From: Nemertoderma westbladi
Taxonomy: Eukaryota; Xenacoelomorpha; Nemertodermatida; Nemertodermatidae
Assembly (NCBI GenBank): GCA_032718475.1
Contig: JAUCBJ010005234.1
Location: forward strand, 1-23,525
Direction: 5' to 3'
Length of the DNA stretch: 23,525 nt
Part shown: in pieces, positions 8,950 to 19,273 of the stretch
Numbering within the stretch: the stretch's first letter is position 1
Layout of the letters: each line of letters starts with the position of its first letter
The notes under the pieces: generated by a model
The model's database searches: none
The model's input: only the letters and a program-made list of their open reading frames with translations
Told to the model about the DNA's origin: nothing
Translations under genes and position numbers: made by a program

Positions 8950-10144
8950 CTATGGGTCCTCCCCATCGCCCGTCTCTGGTTTCTCCTCTGCTCCCTCATC
9001 CTCCATTTCTCTCATTGTGCCTGCGAACATGCACCCTGAGGATTCCGACACGCTGAACGGAATTCTAGAATCGATTGGGCCGCTGAGTGTCCATCCAATT
9101 GGCGTGCAAGTCGCCATTGGGCCTCTCCCCCCATCATCTCCGAATCGGCAGGAAAACCTCCTGTGGGCCGCCGGGCAGTCCATTCTGACTATGAGAGATA
9201 CTTTCGGGACGTCCAGTTTGGGTACGGAAAATCGATGTTGTCCAGGTACTGGTATTGTTCGACTTCGATCTTCGTGGGTCGCCTGGCATTAATATTAATC
9301 GATTCTATTATTTGAATGGGATTGATGGTTGCCCCATAATCGCACCCTGGTGCTATCGCTGATATTTTACAATGCCCCGTTCTCATCCTAAACACCTCGT
9401 CTTTACTCGAGATAGTGGTTACCGCCATCTTGCTTGGCCTCGTTCGTAAAACCCTATCTTTTTGGCCACCCAACCCTCCATTAGCGTGAACGCTGCTCCA
9501 CTATCGATCAACATTAATGTTGTAACCGATAGCCCGTCCTCTCCTGTTATTCTCACTGGTACTATTTCGAGTAGTACCATTCTCTTTCTCTTTGCTCCCG
9601 TCGTGCTCGTAGCCATAGTTTGGCCTCCAGTCTCATCAGTTTCATCGTATTCTATTGATGTTTCTCTACACTCTCCGAATCTGTGTCCTTCTACCACGCA
9701 TCGATGACATAGTCCATTTATATCCGCGTAGGCTATTCTATCTTGTTTAGGCAACGCTTGCCAATGCTTACAATTCATGGTGTTGTGGGTTCCATCTCTA
9801 TGCAATTGACATTTGTATCCTGGATTGTAGCGTTCCTTGTATAGCCCTTCACGTATCGTGCGTAGGTTGATATCTACCGGTTTAGAGTTTTGGTTATTTG
9901 GACTCGGCCTACTGGGGGTGTTGGGATTATATTTGTTCGTGTTGTTGTTTTGTTTCTGTCCCTGCCACGGTTTGGCCCTACTTCCAGCTGCCTGTGGACT
10001 ACAAGTCCCCTGCGTGGCTGCATGTGGTAGCGACTGTCTCAAACTCGGGAATGCATCCGCCGGACTGTTGCCGTTATTCCCGACACCAGGGGGGAAAACG
10101 CCGATGCTGGAGGCGGAATTTTCAGACCACTTTATTCCGGCCAG
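8950..10144 (-). pseudogene. BEL/Pao retrotransposon gag-protease remnant
   Basis: The first frame (9419-10144, open from a TGA at 10145-10147) has a Gln/Asn/Pro-rich linker and then a CQLH..H....C knuckle. A canonical CCHC zinc knuckle follows (C-x2-C-x4-H-x4-C, as CHRCVVEGHRFGEC), then a pepsin-like retroviral-type protease start (LMLIDSGAAFTLM) with the catalytic DSG. Translation moves frame near 9440-9470 (SSKDEVFRMRTGHC) and again near 9190-9200 into SLIVRMDCPAAH and TPIGWTLSGPI. These last correspond to the LIGxD and TxLGWxxxGP signatures typical of BEL/Pao polyproteins and support this family over Ty3/gypsy. At least two frameshifts make it non-functional. The element would bind its RNA through the knuckles and process its polyprotein. 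No RT is found downstream. Confidence 0.78.
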
Positions 10145-10199
10145 TCACCGGTTATTGGGAGTGGAGAAGGATGTTATCTGAGATGCAGAGTTGCGGGTA

Positions 10200-10458
10200 G
10201 AGAAAAGTTTCATTGGTTGGATATAATCTTTAATGTAACTTGAACTCTGATTGAACTCTGTTCAATACCATAATGAACTCTGATTGAGAATAATTTGGGC
10301 TTCCCCACACCAATATACCAAATATTCACAATAATACACAATATGAAATTCCTACAGTAAATTATTTAATTACCCACTGTTCGCTTAACTTTCAGATTTT
10401 GACCTAACTAATGTTCCCCATTTTCCCTCGGTCCTAGTCCCGGTACAGTAGTGTCAGT
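10200..10458. other. AT-rich spacer
   Basis: No gene is recognised. A short internal duplication of GAACTCTGATTGA occurs at about 10240-10290. Confidence 0.5.
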
Positions 10459-10985
10459 GTCGGTCGATCCTTCGCTTCTCCGTCCCACCCTTCCCGATCC
10501 CTGACGGGATCGGTTATCAGGAAAGTGGTATGGCTTAGCTAGGGGTCTGTCGGTTCATCGCAGGGTCCCAACCACCTAAGCTTTCCGAGTACTTTTCAGG
10601 CTTGTAATCACGTTAGTAGTCGAGAACCCACTCCGAATAGTCGGTAGGCCAGTAAAGTACGGTCCTCTGTCTTTCAACCCTGTCGTATGTCCGTCCCACC
10701 CTTCCCGAACCCTAACGGGATCGGTCATCAGGAAAGCGGTATGGCTTAGCTAGGGGTCTGTCGGCCCATTGTGAGCCCCAACTGTCGGAGCTTTCCGAGT
10801 CCTTTTCAGGCTCGTACTGACGCCAGTCGTGGAACCCACCAGTCGATCCTTCGCAAGTCCCAAATGCGAAAACTCCGCCCAAGTCCTTTTCAGGCTCATT
10901 CGTAGCCAACGCACCGGAAACCGCTTAGGATCTGTCAATCCCTAGCGCATCAAGCAATGCCCAAGTTCTTTTCAGGCTCAGTCGC
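10459..10985. repeat. Degenerate tandem repeat, 211-bp period with shorter subunits
   Basis: A segment starting CGTCCCACCCTTCCCGA at 10481 recurs at 10692 and matches for about 100 bp, through GGTATGGCTTAGCTAGGGG. The short anchor CTTTTCAGGCT starts at 10592, 10802, 10886 and 10968, giving spacings of 210, 84 and 82 bp. CGATCCTTCGC occurs at about 10464 and 10844. On the minus strand one frame repeats EPEKD, but stops interrupt the first copy. The GC content is higher than in neighbouring DNA. It may be an untranslated region or repeat of an LTR element. Confidence 0.85.
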
Positions 10986-11487
10986 CACTGATGGCCAGGG
11001 ACTGCTAAGGGCAGTCCTTGTCCCCAGACCTATCGGGTTACCAACTACCGAAGTAGAAGGAGGTTGTCTAGGCCTCTAGTAACTATCAGGCAACCCTGAC
11101 AGCCGAGAGTATTGCTTGACTTTACCTCCCACCCATGGCACTTAAATATCTGAGATGGTTCCTGCGCGCCTTAAGTCGCCCCAAATTTTGCCCATAAATC
11201 GCCCCCAGTCTATTGTGTTCCTGCGCCCCCCACTGATATTGGCACATTCATCAAATATAAATCCAAAAAATATGTAACTCGCGTTATGATAAATTGAAAT
11301 ACCGCGAACAGTCCCCCCAAATGACCTTTGTGAGGTCTATCGGTAGATCGAGTTTGCGTAAGGTCATTTCCCCATATAAAAACCCAATTTTTATTATTGC
11401 ACAGTCTATGATTAATTTGTCCTAGAGTTAGTTTATGTACATATAAAAATAAATGTTCGAATAAATGTCTATAAATGTCCTGGTCTT
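10986..11487. other. Region without a recognised feature
   Basis: A moderately GC-rich part (to about 11240) is followed by AT-rich DNA. A minus-strand frame of about 93 codons (11210-11491) directly follows the gag-like frame but has no recognisable motif. Confidence 0.5.
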
Positions 11488-13077
11488 TCATCTCCTGCTT
11501 TGATATGCTTTCCTTTTCTTCGCCCGTCGACTTTCATCTATCGCCAATGCGGGTAGAGGGGCATCATTGGCCGACGTAAGAAGTGCCGCTGCCTGCCTCC
11601 TGGCAGCCCTTCCTCGCGGAGGTATCGAGATGAGATCTGTTCTCCTTTCCAGCTCGGTGGCTCGAGCCGCCTGGAACCATTTTCCATCTCCAAACGCTTC
11701 TGTATACGAATATAGACGTCTAATCACTTTGAATGGACCAAATAGATTGGCGCTAAGCAGTAAATCCACATAGTGGAAAGGCAAGGCCTTTACCGTATGG
11801 AGGCGTTCGGGGAACGAGAAATATCCGCACGCCATCTCCTGTGCAACGTTTCGAGCGCTCAATCGCGCTCTGGTCTTTACATGGACATTGGCGTACGTTT
11901 CGAACATAACCATGTTCCCGGTAGCTGTAACATCCTTGGTAGGACATTTAATGTTGCACCAAGGGCTCGCCGTATGCCTGCGGAAACCGCACGTCGTACA
12001 GACGTTATAAAGTGTCGGGCAAACCGCTACGTCATGGCCCGGGGTGCCGCAATAAGGACAATATACTATGCCGAGGATTTGGAAACATGGTTCGGTTAAT
12101 CGTTGTTTCTTACCGCGAGGACACTGCTCCAAACCGCAGCTACTGCAAACATCTAGTTGCATTTCCCGACCGAAGAAGATCGGGATCTGTACGCCGGCGT
12201 AATATTCCAATCATCTATCCTTCTTGGGGATAATTGTCGTAATAGGAAGCCCGCGGAACGCCGCGCTGTCGTGGAGTTGGGCCTCGCTTCGGTATCCCTC
12301 CTTATGGTCAGCTGGACGCATCTCGGGTGCCCGTTTCTGATGGTGAATCCACTCCGTCTGTTCTGCATACCATCAGGTGAGCATCATCGGGTCCTGTGGA
12401 ATGGTAGGAGCAGTTGCAATCACCAGTCGGCAAAGGGGTGACAGAGCAATCGCCGAGGTAATCCCAAGGAGGTTCCTGGGAGTCGGTGGTATACTAGGTC
12501 CCTTTGTCATTTGGATTGCTGACCGAGTCCACTGGGTACTTGTGCTCGGGGTTTCTGTGGACCAATCCTCTCCTCCAGGGAATGGGTAAGGAGATAACCT
12601 CCTGCATGTATGATCGAAGTCACTGAGCGTGAGTGTGGTAACTAGTTCTCTCGCTGGACTACTGGAGACAAGCGGAGTAGTTACACCCGAGTCCAACGCA
12701 GGCTCAGTCGCGGCAATTCGCTTAGCGGCTGATCCATAGGTAACTTCCGGTTCGTTTTAACGTTTCGGTGTGCATAACAGAACACCTTGGTGTTTCCATA
12801 ACTCCTCTCCTTCCGACGACACTATAGGTTCTTCTGCGCCAAGGAGATCGTTAATCGTTGGGATATCGAATGGTCCATGCAGATCCCAGGATTCGATTAT
12901 TTCAAGCGTCTTGGTATCTCCCAGTGGGATATTCTGTACCGCCTTGAATGCGTGGTCGATCACCTCGTTCCATTCGTAGTCTATGAAGGCGTTGGGGACC
13001 GCGCTAATAAGCTTATCGAGGGTTTTACAGATAAACTTAGCGACCGTGTACGACTCCATCGTTACGTAAATTGGCAT
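11488..13077 (-). pseudogene. Gag-like frame with paired CCHC zinc knuckles
   Basis: One minus-strand frame runs about 530 codons from an ATG at 13075-13077 to a stop at 11488. Only three in-frame stops interrupt it (12757-12759, 12373-12375, 12211-12213), and I could find no frameshift. The N-terminal part is protein-like (ESYTVAKFICKTLDKLI...) and the middle is Ser/Thr/Pro-rich. The C-terminal 240 codons carry CPYCGTPGHDVAVC (C-x2-C-x4-H-x4-C) and CTTCGFRRHTASPWC (C-x2-C-x4-H-x5-C), with a third possible Cys pair just upstream (VCSSCG). A basic tail ends RRAKKRKAYQSRR. Tandem CCHC knuckles bind nucleic acid and are typical of retroelement Gag or LINE ORF1 proteins. The parent family is not identified. 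The frame's start lies within 5 bp of the oppositely oriented gypsy fragment. Confidence 0.6.
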
Positions 13078-13081
13078 ACAC

Positions 13082-14106
13082 GCTGATAGCCGTTCACTTA
13101 CTGGGTTTATAACACCTTTTGGGAGATTTTGTTTTAAATGGATGCCTCAAGGGCTATGTTCCTCAGGAGATGAGTTCAACCGCCGCATGTACGATGCTCT
13201 TGGAGACCTACCTAATACAGTTCTCATAGTAGAGGATGTCATAATCTTCAGTCGTATTGCCACTGAGCATGTAAAGGATGTTGAGCGCACTCTACAGCGT
13301 TGTGAACAACACAACATTTATATTAGTAAGCAAAAGGTTCAATTCTGTAAAGTTTGGTGGATTTGTTGTGTACCAGGGATAGGGACGTTTCTGCATTGAT
13401 CCCGCACTAACTGTCGACATCAGCAACTTCCCTGCTCCAACTAATTGGACACAATTAAAATCATTTATTGGGTTAGTGAACCAGCTGACTGATTTTAACC
13501 CCAAGATTACTCGCATACTTGAACCACTCCGAGGACTCGATAGGAACAACATTCACTGGCAGTGGAATGATCTTCACCATGGAGCTTTCATTCAGGCTAA
13601 GGATAAATTCTGTCAAACAACATACCTGCCATACTATGACCCTTCAAGAGCCACTCAACTCCACACTGACGCCTCCAGGGAAGGCGGTTTGGAGTTTATT
13701 CTCATGCAACAAGGCCCATTTGACAAGTGCTGGAAAACTGTTCAATGTGGTTCAAGACGTCTTACATCAGCCGAAAGAAATTCATGGGGAATCATCGAGG
13801 TGGAGTGTGCCACTGTTGCTTGCTTGGGCCATTGATAAAACTAAAAACTAAAACATCATGGTATGCCCCAATTTAAGGTCTTAATTGATCATTTGCCACT
13901 GCTTCCAATCTTAAATACACAACGCCTGGACCAAATTGATAACATTTGTTTGTTGAAGATGCGCACGCACCTCAATAGATATAATTTTGTGGCTACTCAC
14001 GTTTCAGGCAAATGGCATCTGGCACCCGATGCCCTATCTCGCTTGAATAAGCATGATCCTAACCCTGATGATCACATTGACACTGATGAACAACATAACA
14101 TTACAT
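13082..14106 (+). pseudogene. Ty3/gypsy pol remnant: RT C-terminal part and RNase H
   Basis: Translation begins in the RT fingers/palm (TGFITPFGRFCF, MPQGLCSSGDEFNRR). It continues through a degenerate active-site box (VLIVEDVIIF in place of the usual VDD) and the connection (SFIGLVNQLTDFNPKIT, ILEPLRGLDR). The RNase H domain has LHTDAS, ...SAERNSWGIIEVE, and the region HLPLLPILN to HLAPDALSR, the usual end of gypsy RNase H. Breaks are visible: a frameshift near 13350 and an in-frame TAG near 13379, a GCTT tandem duplication at 13815-13825 that shifts frame, and an 8-bp excess within an AAAACTA duplication near 13836-13853. Together these last two add 12 bp, so the original frame resumes. The integrase and the 5' half of RT are missing. 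It is inactive. Confidence 0.92.
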
Positions 14107-14605
14107 AACATAACAATAACTAAACTTTTAGCTAGATGGTGAGCACTTTTCTTATATTTAACGGACAGATTGTCGGATAACCATTGAAGATTGTCAGAAT
14201 GACCGACAGACAGACAAACAGACTAACTAGATTTCATTAAAAGTGAAATCTGACTTCATAAGTGAAATCAGCGACCAGGAAAATATCCCCATAGCACTTA
14301 TCTAAGCATGGTTTTGTGGTTTCGTGTTGCTACATTTTCACATATTAACACACAATTTTTGCGCGGGAAGGTTCAAACTTTAAAGGCAATTATCACGGAA
14401 TGGTATTTTTTCATTTTCAAAACACATCTCCTCCGCCAATTTTCAACCAATTTGTAAGTGAAAAATGACTTCGTCAAAAATGATTTTTTTTTAAATATTA
14501 CAATTCAATATAGTCCACCCAAAATGTATCTTACACCTTTTTTCTACTTAATCGCTCTTTGGTGAAGTAAGCATTTTATTTTTATATTATATTATTTTAT
14601 TTTTA
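14107..14605. other. AT-rich spacer with simple repeats
   Basis: A GACAGACAGACAAACAGAC-like microsatellite lies near 14200-14222. GATTTCA/TGAAATC inverted and direct copies follow around 14229-14273. No gene is visible. Confidence 0.6.
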
Positions 14606-14680
14606 GGAATCTGAAATTTTATGACTTTTCCTAAAAATCTATTGTCTTCATGGTAGGGAAAACCGTTTTCAAAAATATTG
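14606..14680 (-). mobile_element. Detached outer part of TTAA element copy A
   Basis: This 75-bp segment is the reverse complement of 21826-21901 in copy B with few differences; both contain AAAACCGTTTTC/GAAAACGGTTTT and the TGACTTTTCCTAAAAAT block. In copy B it directly adjoins the 163-bp repeats. In copy A it is separated from them by about 2.3 kb, which therefore looks like a later insertion or rearrangement. Confidence 0.75.
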
Positions 14681-14683
14681 GGT

Positions 14684-16600
14684 ATGTAAGGTCCAGTAGT
14701 ATACCGCTTACCGGATCCTAGTAACGATGTATCTTACCGTAAGATCTAGTAATGTATACAGGCTCGTACAGTATCTGACAACAAATCCCAGTCCAGGATA
14801 TCTAAACAAACAGATACAATACACAAACTACTACTGGCGAGGAACAGAGCCTAGTGTCTATTCTATGTACGTGAGCGGGTCTAATGCCTACGAACTAGAC
14901 AAAAGGATACCTGTCCTCTAACCGGTGAGGCAGATGTACAGTTACAGTAACAGACCAAACTCACGGGAAAACAATCCCCGCGCAGCGAATCCTAACTATC
15001 GCTGACAGTCCTAAATACCGTAACTTGCCGCGGTGTGATTTATATGGTTTATATACGAGCTAGTGGGTTAACAGACCTAGCGTAACAACACTGATTCAGT
15101 CCTAAATCAGTCGAAAGAGGGTCGTGCCTAATGTAACAATACTGCTGAGCAGAAAACAACAGTTTAATAACGAAAATGAAATACTCCCTATTGCCGTAAC
15201 TAAATATCAGATCCTAATTTACAAATACAGATAAATTCTACCTAAAGTAATATATAGTACGCTATAACTAGTAGAACTCTAAGGGTAAATATGTTTTAGG
15301 GCGTGTGTGTGTGGGTGTGTTACAAATAAAGCAATTTTGTGTATATTTTCACTAGGTTTTAGTGATTTTCTGACCGAAATGATACCGTGCGCTAGCTACT
15401 AAAATAAACTAGTCGCGTTTTGTAGAACTTTATACTTACAAATGACGTCAAAGCTCTCTCCTTCCTATCCACAACTCAATGGGCAACCACAGTGTTAGTA
15501 ACTACACCCATGATCGGCACTAATACCAGATTCTGGTTGTAAGATAAGAAATAGGGGTTAATCGCTACCGTACGTTAGCTGATCTGGTATACAAATTTAA
15601 TTCTAGAACTTTGTTGCCGCGGTAGTTAGCAGCAATACCTATCAGTACGTGGCAAGGCGCGGTAGGATATTAATAAAACCTCCCTAGGCCAAGCGGTGTG
15701 CCGGTAGCAGAAATACTCCTTGCCTGATCAAATAACTAACTTCGGGCAGGGGGGGGGGGGGGGTACTAATGTATGTTCTACAAAGCGAACCGGTACCAAA
15801 CAGTCAGTACTACGAATCACTAAATTATGGAACATATGCTGTCCGTACCTATGTACTCGCGTACTGACGAATGGCAATAGCTCGCACCTGTGAGAGATAC
15901 AGGTTAACCCAGGGGTTCGCAGGACTGACAAAAAGGGGGGGGGGGGGGGTTTCTGCCTAAATATAATTATTTGATCCTAAATTTTGCGGCGTCCAGGACG
16001 GCGTCACGCTTACCCTGATCTATAGGTCTTACGGCGGGCAAGGGCGTCGAACAAAGTCTTACCTTCCTCATAAAGCGGGCGCTGCATGGCAAGTGGAGTA
16101 TTTCGAAGGGCAAAGGGGGTGCGCGGTCAAATCCAATGTGGGCGCTAGCGTGTTGTGGACATCTTTCCCCTGCGTTGCTGACGGCCTAACGGTCTAGGCT
16201 GCCATCTTCCCGATGTTTGGCTGTCCCAAAGTTGGACCAGAAGAAAACATGTTCAGGAGTTTGCAGTGTATTTACAGTTTAGCAAAAGATTTATCAAACA
16301 GAATTACAATAGTTTCAACAAGAAACCAACAAAGTATAACGAAATGATTAGTGCAAGCAAGTAGAAGTATGTGTTTTACAAGATTTTACAAGTGATAACC
16401 GAAGGCAAACCAGCCCTTTATATACTAAATCTGGGACATAGAATTCACTAGAACCTTCAAGAGTATTCGATGGCCTCACATTGGAGCAATAAGATATTCC
16501 ATGCCCTATGATTGGCCCAACTCATCGTTCGATACGTTGAACGCACCTCATTGGCTTACCAATCTGTACCAAATGAAAATAAATGGCCCCAAAATACAAA
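14684..16600. other. Intervening DNA, no gene; two poly-G runs
   Basis: About 1.9 kb separates the two parts of copy A. No reading frame with a recognised domain is present. Composition shifts from mid-GC (14690-15160) to AT-rich, with GC-rich parts near 15600-15700 and 15985-16230. Two 15-base G-runs occur at 15749-15763 and 15935-15949. A TATA-like AGTATATAAAGGGC lies on the minus strand at about 16412-16425, downstream of the tRNA-like segment. This could be a decayed LTR or SINE body. Confidence 0.4.
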
Positions 16601-16602
16601 TT

Positions 16603-16680
16603 TCCCGACCGGGATTCGAACTCGTAACCTATCTGTAATGTAACCAACGCCTTAACCATCTGACCACTACACCACGAGAG
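16603..16680 (-). mobile_element. tRNA-derived SINE head
   Basis: On the minus strand, an A-box-like TGGTGTAGTGG (16664-16674) is followed about 43 bp later by a good B box, GTTCGAATCCC (16611-16621). These are the two internal RNA polymerase III promoter elements of tRNAs. The T-arm stem is imperfectly paired and the acceptor ends do not match, so it is not a functional tRNA. The layout fits the 5' head of a tRNA-derived SINE whose body would extend toward lower coordinates. Confidence 0.7.
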
Positions 16681-16960
16681 TAGCTAGGGGTTTTATGTAT
16701 ACAAATATGAATAGGCATATTACATTACTGTAACTTAATCAAAATGCGTCGGATTTTCGAAAGTTTTTACGTTAAAGTTAAACTACAAATGATATCTTAT
16801 AGTGAAATAATTCATCAGGGTACTTTTCGAGTTATAGCACCATTTTTTAACCCTACTTTTGGCACTTTTTTTGAGACGTTTTTTGAAAATTACATTTCAT
16901 TAAATATAAATTGTAACATCTCTATTTTTGATTAACACCGGTTTTTTGGTGTTAGAAATT
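16681..16960. other. AT-rich spacer
   Basis: No gene is recognised. TTAACCCTA at 16847-16855 resembles the element ends elsewhere but lacks the G-run and hairpin. Confidence 0.45.
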
Positions 16961-18238
16961 GGATGGAATTCATATAAATTGATTTAGAAATTTCAAACTT
17001 GTTTTTTTCGATGGGTGCCAAATTTTGGTGCCAGCACCAAATTTTGAAATAAGTCAATTTTGTAAATTGATTGTTTGAAACTTGTTTATTACGCAATTGG
17101 GGTTTTTTGAGGTTCTGGATTCGATGAAATATATACGAGTTGAACCAAGCGTATCAAACTTCTATTTTTCGGTGCTGTGTGCTAATTTTGGTGAGGCTAG
17201 CACGAAATTTTGAAAATACATTCAATATATAAAATTGCTTGTGACAATTTATTTCTTGCGTTTTAGAGGTTTATGGCTGTTCTGAATTCAATGGAAAATA
17301 TAATTATCGAACTAGACATCTCAAACTTGTATATTTCGGATGTGGGTGCAAAATGTGGTGCTAGCACCAAATTTTGAAAACCATCAAATATATCAATTGA
17401 TTGTGTCACCTTGTTTCTTGCGTTATACGGGTTTGTGATGGTTCTGAATTCAATGGAATCAGGAAAAATTTCATAAGAGTTCTCAAACTTGTATTTTTCG
17501 CCGGTGGGTGAAAATTGTTGTGCCAGCACCAAATTTTGGAAAATATGCAAATTGATATGTAGATAGTATCACCTTGTTTCTTGCGTTATATGGGTTTATG
17601 ATGGTCCTGAATCCGATGGAATCAATAAAAACAGCACTGGACATCGCAAACTTGTACTTTTTGGTGATGAGTACGAAATTTGGTGCTAGCACCAAAATTT
17701 GCTAAATTACGCCGAAAAATACAAGTAGCAATGATCTGGCATATTAGAAATGTATTCCATTAGAATCAGCGCCCTCGAAAACCTGAAAATGTGAATTTAT
17801 AGCATCGTATAAGTGAATTAACAATTTTGTGTTCTAACTGAAAAGTGATGGTTACTTGTTTTTTTCATTTTTTTCCTACGCAGAGAGGACTAAACAGCCA
17901 TTTATAGTAATCATTTCATTTTTAAATATTTTCCAATGTATTTTGCACCCCAAAAAACCTGTATTGAAAAATAATTAGCCGAAAATGTAACTTTCATATT
18001 TTGTGAAAATTGTGCACTACTTGTAATTTTGGTGCTGCAATATAACCACCCCAGTACATTTTTTCGAAAATTTATTTTTTCGGTCGGATCCAGACAAGTG
18101 ATACCTACGTACAAACAAAAAATCAGACGTTTTCGTAAATATTTGTAGATTTTAGAGGGGGGGGGGGGGGGGGGGGGTCAATATGACCCCATCCCGGTAT
18201 TTGTACAACATTTTATAGCCCGGTACTAATAGGGTTAA
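16960..18238 (-). mobile_element. TTAA-ended DNA element, copy A main part
   Basis: Read on the minus strand from 18238: TTAA, CCCTATTAGTACCGGG, a GGGGTCA-TAT-TGACCCC hairpin (18174-18190), a 21-base C-run (G on the plus strand, 18157-18177) and about 400 bp of unique sequence. Then follow five units of a 163-bp tandem repeat, with centres at 17682, 17519, 17357, 17192 and 17027. No transposase is encoded, and the minus-strand frames across the repeats (17263-17550, 17483-17695) are repeat-driven. TTAA plus the CCCT start suggest a non-autonomous piggyBac-type element. The family assignment is inferred; the shared structure with copies B and C is observed. Confidence 0.65.
17163..18097 (-). 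repeat. Left arm of a 930-bp inverted repeat
   Basis: The sequence is the reverse complement of 20895-21825. An 80-bp sample near the inner end (GTACTGRGGTGGTTATATTG onward) differs at about 3-4 positions, so identity there is roughly 95%. The copy has one repeat unit more than its partner on the outer side. The inner ends are 2.8 kb apart. Confidence 0.93.
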
Positions 18239-19273
18239 GCATTTTCAATTTTTCCTTTTTCATAATTTCCTGGTAAATTAGACTCGTAACAACTACAGTA
18301 ACACAGACATATAAACCTCATAGCCAGTCTATAAGTGACCTTCGGGGCCCTGGGCTATAGAGGTGTATCACCTTCTGACAGCAAATTTATTAATATTATA
18401 GTGATAAATACTGTAATAATAAATAACTTGAAAATCTACAGTTTTTCACATTTTTCTGCTATTTTCGTTAGAAAATAAATGGCCATGTTTGTAACTAACC
18501 AAAATGCGCGGGTGAATTATTTCCCAAACTATGGGTCCATAATCATGGCCAGGCCACTAACTTTATTGATAACAAATTATATATCATTATTTATAATTAA
18601 TAGATTGGACATCGACCGTTTTCAATATTTTTTGTTTATTTTACTCAGATGACTAAGTAAGTAGGCCTACTGAGACTGACTGTACGTCAAAATTAGTTTC
18701 AGAAATGTTGGGGAATTATTTACAATCCGGTTTAATAACTGAGGCTGAACCCGGACATCGAAATTTTTTTTTAAATTGAATTTTTTTCTCATAATAAGCA
18801 AAGCGGAATGGAGTTCATAAAACTTGCCAAAATGTCTATGGAATTATTTTCGACAAAAATTCAGTTCAGCCAATGGGTGCCTAACCAATTTAATTTCACC
18901 CTTAATCTAAAAATGTGTTGGACGTATTCAATTATATATGCTAAACATTTATATTTAATTGTCTAAAACAAAACATAATTCATAATTCATTCACTTTGGT
19001 ACTGTAGGCCTACGTACCTTGCAGTTTTATACCCGTGGAAATTACTGAAATACTGATTATGATTAATATCTTAGAAACATCATTAACAATATTCTAGAAT
19101 AAAAACACTGTATTTTTATTAATTATTTAAATAAAATTCTATTATATATAACATATTTTATGTAATATACAGTAGTAAATACTCTGAGGATATGTAACCT
19201 GTTTACATAGTCGTACGTACATAACAATAACATTAACATTGAAATAAAACTGAAACTAATAATAGAGTAAACA
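18239..19273. other. AT-rich upstream region of the orphan ORF
   Basis: No gene or repeat is recognised over about 1 kb. GTAGGCCTAC palindromes occur at 18661-18670 and 19004-19013. No confident TATA box or initiator was chosen, because the whole stretch is AT-rich. Confidence 0.5.

Noticed and set aside
8095-9292. Plus-strand Pro/Ser-rich frames
   Set aside because: They are antisense to the BEL/Pao remnant and reflect C/T-rich composition.
16603-16680. Functional tRNA gene
   Set aside because: A and B boxes are present, but the T-stem and acceptor stem do not pair, so a SINE head fits better.
16847-16855. TTAACCCTA as a fourth end of the TTAA family
   Set aside because: No G-run, CCGGG segment or hairpin follows; a 9-base match is not enough.
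17263-17695. Minus-strand frames with repeated NLVLAxxFxPTxxKYKF
   Set aside because: The pattern is the translation of the 163-bp repeat, also seen at 21260-21728; nothing suggests a protein.
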